A DNA stretch of 64,000 nt from positions 1 through 64,000 of the forward strand of contig NZ_JACBZN010000001.1 in the NCBI RefSeq assembly GCF_013408555.1, read 5' to 3'. Below the pieces are notes generated by a model. That model saw nothing but the letters and a program-made list of their open reading frames with translations, had not been told where the DNA came from and did not search any database. Positions 8,610 to 16,418 of this stretch are shown one piece after another. This DNA comes from Aeromicrobium tamlense. GTDB lineage: Bacteria > Actinomycetota > Actinomycetes > Propionibacteriales > Nocardioidaceae. Position 1 is the stretch's first letter, and each line of letters opens with the position of its first letter. Position numbers and translations under genes: made by a program.

Positions 8610-9421
8610 TCGCGCTGACGGGCGCGTCGGGCAAGACCGGGCGCGACCTCGCGGCCCTGCTCGCGGAGCGCGGGATCGCGCACGTGCGGCTCTCGAGCCG
8701 CCCGGGCTGCGGCGACCGGGTCTTCGACTGGACCGACCGCGCCACGTGGGGTGCGGCCCTCGAGGGCGTCGACTCTCTGTACCTGGTCAAGCCGCCCCAC
8801 GGCACGGGCATGGCCGAGCTCGTCGCCGACCTGCTCGCGTCCGCGCCCGCGATCCGGCGCGTCGTCCTCCTCTCGGAGATGGGGCGGGGCGACAAGCCGG
8901 ACGCCGACCCGGACCGCGCGGTCGAGCGCGTCCTGGAGCGGTGGGACGGCGAGTGGACGCTGCTGCGACCGAGCTGGTTCTTCCAGAACTTCTCGGCGGG
9001 CGGCGGCTTCCGCGCCGGCGTCGTCGACGGCACGATCGCGCTGCCCACCGGGGGCGCGCCCGTGTCGTGGCTCGACACGCGCGACATCGCCGAGGCGGCG
9101 CTCGTGGCCCTCACCGAGGACGGCCACTGCTGCCGCGGCTACACGCTCACGGGTCCGGAGTCCTTCGGCGTGCCCGAGCTGGCCCGCCGGATCGGTGTGG
9201 TCACGGGACGCATCGTGGAGGCGGCCGACCCGCTGCGCGTCGAGGAGCTCGCGACGACCTACGACGACGGGACGGAGCGCGGCTCCTACTACGCCGAGCT
9301 GCTGGTCGACGTGCGCGAGGGGCGGTACGCCGACATCACGACGGACCTCGAGGACCTGACCGGACGCGCGCCCCGCACGTTCGACGACTTCGTGCGCGAG
9401 CACGCCGACGACTGGAAGTGA
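8606..9421 (+). CDS. NmrA-like NAD(P)-binding protein
   Basis: 271 residues starting at GTG 8606 (GTGA overlap with the cupin stop). The N-terminus IALTGASGKTGRDLAALL is a dinucleotide-binding loop of the atypical SDR/NmrA type; later segments (LRPSWFFQNF, WLDTRDIAEAA, YTLTGPE) match the NmrA/quinone-oxidoreductase-2-like family. These proteins reduce quinones or sense the NAD(P) redox state. The job in the cluster is unknown; tight coupling suggests co-expression with the catabolic enzymes. Confidence 0.87.
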   Translation: MIALTGASGKTGRDLAALLAERGIAHVRLSSRPGCGDRVFDWTDRATWGAALEGVDSLYLVKPPHGTGMAELVADLLASAPAIRRVVLLSEMGRGDKPDADPDRAVERVLERWDGEWTLLRPSWFFQNFSAGGGFRAGVVDGTIALPTGGAPVSWLDTRDIAEAALVALTEDGHCCRGYTLTGPESFGVPELARRIGVVTGRIVEAADPLRVEELATTYDDGTERGSYYAELLVDVREGRYADITTDLEDLTGRAPRTFDDFVREHADDWK

Positions 9422-9431
9422 GAGGACGACG

Positions 9432-10166
9432 ATGACGGTCTACGAAGCGCGCAAGGGCCAAGTGTCCTACGGCTACACGATCGGGATGCTGAGCGCCGAG
9501 TGGCACATCGCGTTCCCGCCCGGCGACATCGGCAACGCCTCGACGTTCGACTTCCCGATCCGCTACCTCGGCATCGAGGGCATGGACGGCTCGGCCGTCC
9601 TCAACGGCGCCGACCCGGACTCGACGGGTCGCGTCGTGGAGGCCGCCCTGCGGCTGCAGGACGAGGGCGTCCGCGCGATCACCAGCAACTGCGGCTTCAT
9701 GGCGGCCTACCAGCCGGCCGTCGCCGAGGCGCTCGACATCCCGGTGTTCCTGTCGAGCCTGCAGCAGCTGCCGATGCTGACGACGATGCTGGGCTCGCAC
9801 CGCAGGCTCGCGCTCGTCACCGCGAACGGCGCCAACATGACCCCCACCCTGCTGGAGGCCGCGGGCTTCACCGACCTCGACAGGCTGCACATCGTGGGCA
9901 TGGAGGAGTACGAGCACTTCGTCGACGCGATCTTCCGCGAGAACGGCACGCTCGACACCGAGATCATGGAGCGCGACGTCGTCGACGCCGCCGTGCGCGC
10001 CACCCGCGAGGCGCCGATCGGCGGCATCTTCCTGGAGTGCAGCGACCTCCCGCCGTACACCTCCGCCGTGCATCGTGCGACGGGCCTGCCAGTGTGGGAC
10101 TGGACCCAGTTCATCCGGTACGTCCACGCCGCGGTCGCCCCGCGGCCGTACACCGGCACCTTCTGA
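9432..10166 (+). CDS. Aspartate/glutamate racemase superfamily protein
   Basis: 244 residues. The two-cysteine layout of the Asp/Glu racemase superfamily is visible: ITSNCGFM in the first half and GIFLECSDLPPY in the second. The superfamily includes amino-acid racemases, hydantoin racemase, maleate cis-trans isomerase and arylmalonate decarboxylase. Start at 9432 behind GAGAGGA. Together with MmgE/PrpD and the oxidase it suggests a dicarboxylate or amino-acid-like intermediate whose stereochemistry is adjusted. The specific reaction is not assigned. Confidence 0.82.
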   Translation: MTVYEARKGQVSYGYTIGMLSAEWHIAFPPGDIGNASTFDFPIRYLGIEGMDGSAVLNGADPDSTGRVVEAALRLQDEGVRAITSNCGFMAAYQPAVAEALDIPVFLSSLQQLPMLTTMLGSHRRLALVTANGANMTPTLLEAAGFTDLDRLHIVGMEEYEHFVDAIFRENGTLDTEIMERDVVDAAVRATREAPIGGIFLECSDLPPYTSAVHRATGLPVWDWTQFIRYVHAAVAPRPYTGTF

Positions 10167-10201
10167 CCATCGATTCGACCGCAACGTCCGAGGAGACACC
10201 C

Positions 10202-11191
10202 ATGACCGAGACCACCTTCAAGGCCTACCGGGTCGACGCGCCCAAGCAGCCCGCCGAGCTGGTGACCTCGAACCGCGACGAGCTGACCGGCGGCGACCTG
10301 CTCGTCCGCGTCACGCACTCGTCGCTCAACTACAAGGACGGCCTCGCGATCCTGGGCAAGCCCGGCGTCGTGCGCTCGTTCCCGATGACCTGCGGGATCG
10401 ACCTGGCCGGCGAGGTCGTCGAGGGCGGCGGGGACTTCGCCGAGGGCGACCAGGTCGTGCTCACCGGCGCGGAGCTGTCGGAGACCAAGCCCGGCGGCTA
10501 CTCGCAGTACCAGCGGATCGAGTCGGACTCGGTCGTCGCCACCCCCGCCGGCCTCGGCCCGTGGGGCGCCATGGCCGTCGGCACCGGAGGCCTGACGGCG
10601 ATGCTGTGCGTCCTGCGCCTGGAGGCCGCGGGCGTGACGCCCGAGGACGGCCCGATCCTGGTGACCGGCGCGACGGGCGGCGTCGGCAGCTTCGCGGTGT
10701 CCACCCTCGCGCGCCTCGGCTACGAGGTCCACGCCGCGACGGGCAAGGACAGCGAGCACCAGTACCTCACGGACCTCGGTGCGTCGGAGATCATCGCGCG
10801 CGACGAGCTCTCGGGCGACCCGCGGCCGCTCGCGAAGGAGCGCTGGGCCGCTGCTGTCGACAGCGTCGGCGGCACCACGCTGGCCAACGTGCTCTCGCAG
10901 ATCCGCTACGGCGGCGCGGTGGCCGCGTGCGGACTCGCCGGCGGCCACGGCCTGCCCGCCACCGTCATGCCGTTCATCCTGCGCAACGTCGCGCTGCTCG
11001 GCGTCGACAGCGTGCATGCGCCGCTCGAGGCGCGGAAGCAGGCGTGGTCGCGCCTCGACGAGCTGTTCTCCGAGGAGGACCTGCGCGCCGTGGCGGTGGA
11101 CGCGGCCTTCACCGACCTGCCCGAGCTGAGCGAGAAGATCCTCTCGGGCGGCATCCGCGGCCGCGTCGTCATCGACGTCGCCGGCGCCTGA
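10202..11191 (+). CDS. Zinc-free MDR oxidoreductase, acrylyl-CoA reductase (AcuI/YhdH) type
   Basis: 329-residue medium-chain dehydrogenase of the AcuI/YhdH type: HSSLNYKDGLAI near the N-terminus, MTCGIDLAGEV, and the nucleotide-binding VTGATGGVGSFAV. AcuI reduces acrylyl-CoA to propionyl-CoA with NADPH and protects against toxic enoyl electrophiles. Start at 10202 after GAGGAGA. It is the last gene of the co-directional cluster and meets the minus-strand nitroreductase with only 6 bases between stop codons. A role on an unsaturated pathway product is inferred. Confidence 0.9.
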   Translation: MTETTFKAYRVDAPKQPAELVTSNRDELTGGDLLVRVTHSSLNYKDGLAILGKPGVVRSFPMTCGIDLAGEVVEGGGDFAEGDQVVLTGAELSETKPGGYSQYQRIESDSVVATPAGLGPWGAMAVGTGGLTAMLCVLRLEAAGVTPEDGPILVTGATGGVGSFAVSTLARLGYEVHAATGKDSEHQYLTDLGASEIIARDELSGDPRPLAKERWAAAVDSVGGTTLANVLSQIRYGGAVAACGLAGGHGLPATVMPFILRNVALLGVDSVHAPLEARKQAWSRLDELFSEEDLRAVAVDAAFTDLPELSEKILSGGIRGRVVIDVAGA

Positions 11192-11197
11192 CCCGCG

Positions 11198-11668
11198 TCA
11201 GCCGGCCGCGGGACGCTCGGTCAGTCGGATGACCGGGATCTCGCGGTCGGTCTTGTCGCCGTAGCCGGCGAAGTTCGGGGCGGCGGCGATGATCGCCGCG
11301 AGCGCCGCCTCGCGCTCGTGACCGTGCAGCTGCTCGGCGGTGACCGCGATCCGGCGATCGCCGATCTCGATCGTCGCGTCGTCCGGGTGCGCCGCGAGGT
11401 TGTGGTACCACGCGGGGTTCTTCGCGGCGCCGTTCGCCGAGGCCACGACCAGCCACGTGCCGTCGTCGCCGGGGAACCAGGCGAGCGGCGTCTCGCGGCG
11501 CTCGCCGCTCTTCGCGCCGGTCGTGGTGAGTGCGAGGAGCCGCATGCGCCCGAGCGAGGCCGTCTCCGAGCGGCGGGCCTTGCGGACCATGAACCGGTTG
11601 ACCAGTCGCATCAGGGGGTTGCTCGTGCTCTTGCGTCCTCGGGTGCCGGTGGGTGTCTCGAAGCTCAT
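11198..11668 (-). CDS. Nitroreductase family deazaflavin-dependent oxidoreductase
   Basis: 156 residues of the DDN/FDOR family of F420-dependent (deazaflavin) reductases restricted largely to actinobacteria and some archaea: LLALTTTGAKSGERRETPL, then NPAWYHNLAAHPD and a C-terminal PVIRLT. ATG at 11668 is supported by an AGGAGGA site just upstream on the minus strand. These proteins reduce quinones or enoates, and in Mycobacterium tuberculosis activate nitroimidazole drugs. Its presence implies that the host makes coenzyme F420. Confidence 0.92.
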   Translation of the reverse strand: MSFETPTGTRGRKSTSNPLMRLVNRFMVRKARRSETASLGRMRLLALTTTGAKSGERRETPLAWFPGDDGTWLVVASANGAAKNPAWYHNLAAHPDDATIEIGDRRIAVTAEQLHGHEREAALAAIIAAAPNFAGYGDKTDREIPVIRLTERPAAG

Positions 11669-11700
11669 GCCGTCCTCCTGGGTCGGGCCCAGCCTCGAAC

Positions 11701-12309
11701 CTAGCGCGCGGAGTCGGCCGGGGGCAGGACCGTGGCGCGGTCGGCGGGGGTGCGCAGCCAGATCCAGTAGATCCAGATGCCGATCGCGGAGCCGGCCGAG
11801 TTCAGCATCATGTCGGCCATCGTGTCGGCGTAGCCGCGCGAGTGGTGCGTGGCCTGCAGCTGGTCCGACGTCCACTCGCCGATCTCCCACAGCGAGCCGA
11901 TGCCGAGCCACGACAGCCACAGGGCGACCAGCAGCAGCGCGGCGGACTCGGCGCGGTACTTGTGCAGCAGCAGCCGGGCGATGCCCATCGTGCTGACGAG
12001 CGAGAACGTGAAGTGGGCGAAGTCGTCGTACCACCAGATGCGGTCGTAGAAGTTCAGTCCCCAGCCGAGGACGGCACCCAGGATCACGACCGTCAGGCCC
12101 ACCATGACCACCGGATCGCGCAGCGTCTGCCACAGCGCGATGCAGCCCATGACGCTCGCGGCCATCGTGAGGCGGGTGAAGTGGTCGCTCGCGGTGAGGC
12201 CGACGACCGCGGCACTGAGCATGGTCGCGATCGTGAAGACGAGGGCGGCCCAGTGCAGGCGGGGCGTCTCCTCCGCGTCGGCGGTGGGAGGCAGGGTTCT
12301 CTGGGGCAT
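11701..12309 (-). CDS. Predicted membrane protein, YjdF/DUF2238-like
   Basis: About 202 residues from the ATG at 12309; longer in-frame starts exist but add a basic, low-complexity leader. Five or six hydrophobic spans are visible, with an acidic/aromatic signature WYDDFAHFTFS and a later IGEWTSDQ, resembling the YjdF/DUF2238 integral membrane family, possibly distant from VanZ. Function unknown. It lies 32 bases downstream of the nitroreductase start on the same strand. Confidence 0.75.
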   Translation of the reverse strand: MPQRTLPPTADAEETPRLHWAALVFTIATMLSAAVVGLTASDHFTRLTMAASVMGCIALWQTLRDPVVMVGLTVVILGAVLGWGLNFYDRIWWYDDFAHFTFSLVSTMGIARLLLHKYRAESAALLLVALWLSWLGIGSLWEIGEWTSDQLQATHHSRGYADTMADMMLNSAGSAIGIWIYWIWLRTPADRATVLPPADSAR

Positions 12310-12548
12310 GTGCAGCAGTTCGGCTCGGAGGGCTCGGTCGTGACGACGCGGCGACTCGGCGGGGGGCCGAGGCCCCACCACCCTACGTGGCCGCGGCGCC
12401 GATCCCGGAATCCGCGGCCCGCGCCGGCCGCCGACGCTCTCACTTCTGGAACGGGATGCACGCTTCGGGACGCGCGAACGGTTCAACGCGTTCCAGAAGT
12501 GGAGGGGGGAGGGCGGTCGCAGGCCGGACCGAGCCGGCCTCGAGCGAG
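12310..12548. other. Intergenic region with palindromic repeat
   Basis: About 240 bases without a gene between the membrane protein and tRNA-Glu. Its main content is the inverted repeat at 12441-12501; the rest shows no credible coding sequence. Confidence 0.6.
12441..12501. repeat. Intergenic palindrome, family A copy 1
   Basis: Arms CACTTCTGGAACG (12441-12453) and its exact complement (12489-12501) enclose 35 bases. The same arm sequence and a related interior occur at 46583-46647. It lies downstream of tRNA-Glu on the minus strand, so it could end that transcript. Confidence 0.8.
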
Positions 12549-12621
12549 TACCCCCTACGGGATTCGAACCCGCGCTACCGCCTTGAAAGGGCGGCGTCCT
12601 AGGCCGCTAGACGAAGGGGGC
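12549..12621 (-). tRNA. tRNA-Glu (UUC)
   Basis: 73-nt cloverleaf on the minus strand. The acceptor stem is GCCCCCU with AGGGGGU; anticodon stem CCGCC/GGCGG encloses loop CUUUCAA with anticodon UUC; the T-loop region reads GGGTTCGAATCCC. Discriminator base A, no encoded CCA. A TATGCT -10 box lies upstream at 12636-12641 (minus strand). Confidence 0.97.
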
Positions 12622-12635
12622 CGGACAACCCGTCC

Positions 12636-12641
12636 AGCATA
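12636..12641 (-). promoter_or_regulatory. -10 box of tRNA-Glu
   Basis: TATGCT on the minus strand, 14 bases before the mature 5' end at 12621. No clear -35 box; the hairpin at 12660-12738 occupies that region. Confidence 0.45.
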
Positions 12642-12659
12642 GGGCAACCCGCGACCTCC

Positions 12660-12738
12660 CCCCGAAGCGGTGGCGGTGACGTTCGCGGGCTCGATGCGCC
12701 CGAATGGCCCCGCGAACGTCACTGTCGGCGCTTCGGGG
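12660..12738. repeat. Two-tier intergenic hairpin between divergent promoters
   Basis: Outer arms CCCCGAAGCG (12660-12669) pair with 12729-12738; inner arms GTGACGTTCGCGGG (12676-12689) pair with 12709-12722. It sits between the tRNA-Glu promoter and the leaderless promoter of the metallopeptidase, so it is not a simple terminator. Confidence 0.75.
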
Positions 12739-12745
12739 AGCCACC

Positions 12746-12751
12746 TAGACT
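12746..12751 (+). promoter_or_regulatory. -10 box, leaderless start
   Basis: TAGACT followed by 6 bases and then GTG 12758. No Shine-Dalgarno sequence is present, so transcription probably starts at the start codon. Confidence 0.6.
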
Positions 12752-12757
12752 CGGGGC

Positions 12758-13108
12758 GTGATCGACGTCGACCCGGACCGGTTCGAGGAGCTGGTGACCG
12801 CGGCCCTCGCCGACGTGCCCGCCGAGCTCGCCGACCGGCTCGACAACGTGGTGCTGTTCATCGAGGACGACGCACCGCCCGAGGACCCCCACCTGCTCGG
12901 CCTCTACGACGGCATCCCGCTCACCGAGCGCGACTCCACGTACGCCGGCGTCGTGCCCGACCGCATCTTCGTCTACCGCAACCCCACCCTCGCGATCTGC
13001 GAGACCGAGGAGGAGGTCGTCGAGGAGGTCCGCATCACCGTGGTCCACGAGATCGCCCACTTCTTCGGCATCGACGACGCGCGACTGCACGAGCTCGGCT
13101 ATGCCTGA
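12758..13108 (+). CDS. Small zincin-like metallopeptidase family protein
   Basis: 116 residues from a GTG that sits 6 bases after a -10 box, so the mRNA is probably leaderless. The C-terminal signature is H97-E-I-A-H101-F-F-G-I-D-D107, a minimal zincin motif of the family often labelled metallopeptidase/DUF1025. Physiological substrate unknown; cytosolic, no signal peptide. The last 8 bases overlap the pirin gene. Confidence 0.88.
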   Translation: MIDVDPDRFEELVTAALADVPAELADRLDNVVLFIEDDAPPEDPHLLGLYDGIPLTERDSTYAGVVPDRIFVYRNPTLAICETEEEVVEEVRITVVHEIAHFFGIDDARLHELGYA

Positions 13109-13766
13109 CCGCGTCGTCCGCCGCTCCGCCGACCGCTACCGCACCGTCGGCGAGGGCACCGAGACGCTCCACTCCTTCTCCTACGGGAGGCACTACGACC
13201 CCGACAACGTCGCCTTCGGGCCGGTCGTGGCGATCAACGAGGAGCGCCTCGCCCCGGGTGCCGGCTACGACGACCACCGCCACGAGGACGCCGACATCGT
13301 CACGTGGGTGCTCGACGGCGTGCTCGCCCACGAGGACTCCACGGGCCAGCGCGGCGAGGTCGCGCCCGGCCTCGCCCAGCGGCTCAGCGCGGGCTCCGGC
13401 GTCACCCACGCCGAGCGCAACGCCAGCGCCACCGAGCCCCTCCGGTTCGTCCAGATGATGCTGCGCAGCCGGAACTGGGACGCCCCCGATTACGCCCAGG
13501 TCACGGTGCCCGACGGTCCCGGCCTGCACGAGACGGTGCCCGTCCACGCCGACGCCCGGCTGCTGGTCGCGCGACCGGCGGGGGAGCCGATCGAGGTCGC
13601 CGCCCCGGCTGGAGCCCTGGTGCACGTGACCCGCGGACCCGTCACGGTCGACGGCATCACCCTCGCCGGCGGCGACGAGCTGCGTGTCCACGGCCCGGTC
13701 ACGCTGAGACTCGCCGGAGAGAATGTGGAGACCTTGGTCTGGTTGCCGGACCATCCACGGGGATAG
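13101..13766 (+). CDS. Pirin family protein
   Basis: 221 residues with the bicupin organisation of pirins. The N-terminal cupin holds the metal-binding box DDHRHEDADIVTWVLDG and a second box GSGVTHAERN; the C-terminal half is a shorter barrel. Bacterial pirins include quercetinases and regulators of metabolic enzymes, so function is uncertain. The start at 13101 overlaps the metallopeptidase by 8 bases, implying translational coupling. Confidence 0.93.
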   Translation: MPDRVVRRSADRYRTVGEGTETLHSFSYGRHYDPDNVAFGPVVAINEERLAPGAGYDDHRHEDADIVTWVLDGVLAHEDSTGQRGEVAPGLAQRLSAGSGVTHAERNASATEPLRFVQMMLRSRNWDAPDYAQVTVPDGPGLHETVPVHADARLLVARPAGEPIEVAAPAGALVHVTRGPVTVDGITLAGGDELRVHGPVTLRLAGENVETLVWLPDHPRG

Positions 13767-13769
13767 CCT
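13764..13769 (+). promoter_or_regulatory. -10 box, leaderless start of bfaA
   Basis: TAGCCT, 7 bases before ATG 13777, with no Shine-Dalgarno. It overlaps the pirin stop, giving bfaA its own promoter. Confidence 0.55.
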
Positions 13770-13776
13770 GCGAAGT

Positions 13777-15135
13777 ATGCAGGGTTGGACGCAGCACGAG
13801 CACGCCGTCGACACCCTCCTCGCCTCGTGGCGGGCGATCCCCGAGGGACGCCCCGTCCGACTCGCGAAGAAGACCTCCAACCTCTTTCGCCCCCGCGGCC
13901 GCACCGACGGCCCCGGCCTCGACGTCTCGGGGCTCGACGGGGTCATCGAGATCGACCCCGTCAGCCACACCGCCGACGTCCAGGGCATGTGCACGTACGA
14001 GCGGCTCGTCGAGGAGACGCTCGCGCACGGCTTGGTGCCCACCGTGGTGCCACAGCTGCGCACCATCACCCTCGGCGGTGCCGTCACCGGCCTCGGCATC
14101 GAGTCCACGTCGCTGCGCCTGGGCCTGCCGCACGAGGCCGTGCTGGAGATGGACGTGCTCACGGGCTCGGGCGAGATCGTCACCGCCACTCCCGACAACG
14201 AGCACGCCGAGCTGTTCGCGGCGTTCCCGAACTCCTACGGCAGCCTCGGCTACGCGGTGCGCCTCCGCATCCGACTGGAGCCCGCGCCCGCCCAGGCCCA
14301 CCTGCGCCACGTGCGATTCGGCTCGGCCGTGGACGCCGCCAAGGCCATCGCCGAGATCGCCGAGACGGGCCGCTGGGAGGGGGTCGAGGTCGATGCCGTC
14401 GACGGCACCGCCTTCACTCCCGATGAGGTCTACCTCAGCCTCGCGCGCTTCGCCGACACCGACCTGCCCACGAGCGACTACACGGGCCAGCAGGTCTACT
14501 ACCGCTCGATCCAGCAGCGCCGCGAGGACGTGCTGACGCTCGAGGACTACCTGTGGCGCTGGGACACCGACTGGTTCTGGTGCTCGGCCGCGTTCGGGGC
14601 GCAGCACCCGCTGGCCCGCCGGGTCTGGCCGCGCCGCTGGCGCCGCAGCGACGTCTACCACCGGCTCGTCGCGCTCGACTCCACCGTCGGCGTCAGCCGC
14701 GTGCTCGACCGCCTCAAGCACGTCCCGGGTCGCGAGCGCGTCATCCAGGACATCGAGGTCCCGCTCGAGCGGCTCGACGACTTCCTCGCCTGGTTCGACC
14801 GCGAGGTCGGCATGCGGCCGGTCTGGCTGTGCCCGCTGCGCACCACGCGCGCGTGGCCCACCTACCCGCTCGTGCCCGGCGAGGTCTACGTGAACGTCGG
14901 CTTCTGGGGCACCGTCGTCGTGCCCGAGGACTCCGAGCCGGGCGCCGTGAACCGCCGGATCGAGGCCGAGGTGCACCGGCTCGGCGGCCACAAGTCGCTC
15001 TACTCCGAGGCCTTCTACGACCGCGTGACCTTCGACTCCCTCTACGACACCGCGGGGCTCGACCGGCTGCGAGACCGGTACGACCCGCAGGCTCGACTCC
15101 ACTCTCTCTACGACAAGGCGGTGAGGAACTCATGA
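13777..15135 (+). CDS. bfaA: FAD-binding oxidoreductase for 10-methyl branched fatty acids (BfaA/TmsA type)
   Basis: 452 residues with the PCMH/VAO-type FAD-binding fold (LGGAVTGLGIESTS, LFAAFPNSYGSLGYAVRL), of the DHCR24-like class. It is coupled by a 4-base overlap (ATGA) to a cyclopropane-fatty-acid-synthase-like methyltransferase. In mycobacteria and corynebacteria this pair converts oleoyl phospholipid chains to 10-methylstearate: the methyltransferase makes a 10-methylene intermediate and the flavoenzyme reduces it. The assignment rests on fold plus gene pairing. Such lipids are typical of Nocardioidaceae, in line with the suggested host. The start is likely leaderless. Confidence 0.85.
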   Translation: MQGWTQHEHAVDTLLASWRAIPEGRPVRLAKKTSNLFRPRGRTDGPGLDVSGLDGVIEIDPVSHTADVQGMCTYERLVEETLAHGLVPTVVPQLRTITLGGAVTGLGIESTSLRLGLPHEAVLEMDVLTGSGEIVTATPDNEHAELFAAFPNSYGSLGYAVRLRIRLEPAPAQAHLRHVRFGSAVDAAKAIAEIAETGRWEGVEVDAVDGTAFTPDEVYLSLARFADTDLPTSDYTGQQVYYRSIQQRREDVLTLEDYLWRWDTDWFWCSAAFGAQHPLARRVWPRRWRRSDVYHRLVALDSTVGVSRVLDRLKHVPGRERVIQDIEVPLERLDDFLAWFDREVGMRPVWLCPLRTTRAWPTYPLVPGEVYVNVGFWGTVVVPEDSEPGAVNRRIEAEVHRLGGHKSLYSEAFYDRVTFDSLYDTAGLDRLRDRYDPQARLHSLYDKAVRNS

Positions 15136-16418
15136 GCATCGCATCCGAGACGCGACTGACGATCGCGGAGGCCTTCGAACGGCTCCTGCGCGACGGCATG
15201 CCCATCCGGTTCGAGGCGTTCGACGGCAGCTCGCTCGGGCCGGAGGACTCCCTCCTGCGCCTGCGCCTGGTCAACGAGCGCGGCCTGGCCTACCTCATGA
15301 CCGCCCCGGGCGACCTCGGCTTCGCGCGCGCCTACGTGTCGGGCGACCTCGAGGTCGAGGGCGTCCACCCCGGCGACCCGTACGAGATCATGAAGGCGCT
15401 CATGAGCCGCCTCAAGTTCCGGGTCCCGAGCGCCCCCGAGATGCTGCAGATCGTCCGCAGCCTGGGCTTCGGCAACCTCCGACCGCCCACCCCGCCGGCC
15501 GAGGAGCACCTGCCGAAGTGGCGGCGCGCCCTGGAGGGCCTGCGGCACAGCAAGGGCCGCGACGCCGAGGCGATCCACCACCACTACGACGTCTCGAACC
15601 GGTTCTACGAGCTGGTCCTCGGCCCGTCGATGACCTACACGTGCGCCGTCTACCCCAAGCCTGACGCGAGCCTGGAGGAGGCCCAGGCCGAGAAGTACGA
15701 CCTCATCTGCCGCAAGCTCGACCTCAAGGCCGGCGACCGGCTGCTCGACCTCGGCTGCGGCTGGGGCGGGATGGTCCGGCACGCCGCGCAGCACTACGGC
15801 GTGCAGGCGCTCGGCGTCACGCTGTCGCGCGAGCAGGCCCAGTGGGCGCAGCAGGCCATCGAGCGCCAGGGCCTGTCCGGCCTCGCCGAGGTGCGCTTCA
15901 GCGACTACCGCGACGTCCCCGAGACCGACTTCGACGCGATCAGCTCGATCGGCCTCACCGAGCACATCGGCGTGCGCAACTACGCCGACTACTTCGCCTT
16001 CGCGCGGAGCAAGGTGAAGGTCGATGGCCGGATGCTCAACCACTGCATCACGCGCCGCGACAACACGGGACGCGCCACGGCCGGGCAGTTCATCGATCGC
16101 TACGTCTTCCCCGACGGCGAGCTCACGGGGTCGGGCACGATCGTGAGCGCGATGCAGGACGAGGGCTTCGAGGTCCGTCACGTCGAGAACCTGCGCGACC
16201 ACTACGCGCTGACGCTCGCCGCGTGGTGCCAGAACCTGGTCGACCACTGGGAGGAGGCGCTCGACGAGGTCACCGAGGGCCGGGCCAAGGTGTGGGGCCT
16301 CTACATGGCAGGATCGCGGTTGGCCTTCGAGAGGAACGAGATCCAGTTGACCCACGTGCTCGGCGTGAACACCCCCGCTGACGGACAGTCCTCCTACCCC
16401 CTGCGAGTCGACTTCTGA
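15132..16418 (+). CDS. bfaB: SAM-dependent fatty acid methyltransferase (BfaB/TmsB, UfaA1 type)
   Basis: 428 residues of the cyclopropane-fatty-acid synthase family. The SAM loop is L204-L-D-L-G-C-G-W-G-G213; preceding this is HHHYDVSNRFYELVLGPSMTYTCAVY, the family's lipid-methyltransferase signature. It should transfer a methyl group from SAM to the double bond of phospholipid-bound oleate, giving a 10-methylene chain for the neighbouring flavoenzyme. Start at 15132 overlaps bfaA; its stop shares a base with the xth start, so the three genes are co-transcribed. Confidence 0.88.
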   Translation: MSIASETRLTIAEAFERLLRDGMPIRFEAFDGSSLGPEDSLLRLRLVNERGLAYLMTAPGDLGFARAYVSGDLEVEGVHPGDPYEIMKALMSRLKFRVPSAPEMLQIVRSLGFGNLRPPTPPAEEHLPKWRRALEGLRHSKGRDAEAIHHHYDVSNRFYELVLGPSMTYTCAVYPKPDASLEEAQAEKYDLICRKLDLKAGDRLLDLGCGWGGMVRHAAQHYGVQALGVTLSREQAQWAQQAIERQGLSGLAEVRFSDYRDVPETDFDAISSIGLTEHIGVRNYADYFAFARSKVKVDGRMLNHCITRRDNTGRATAGQFIDRYVFPDGELTGSGTIVSAMQDEGFEVRHVENLRDHYALTLAAWCQNLVDHWEEALDEVTEGRAKVWGLYMAGSRLAFERNEIQLTHVLGVNTPADGQSSYPLRVDF

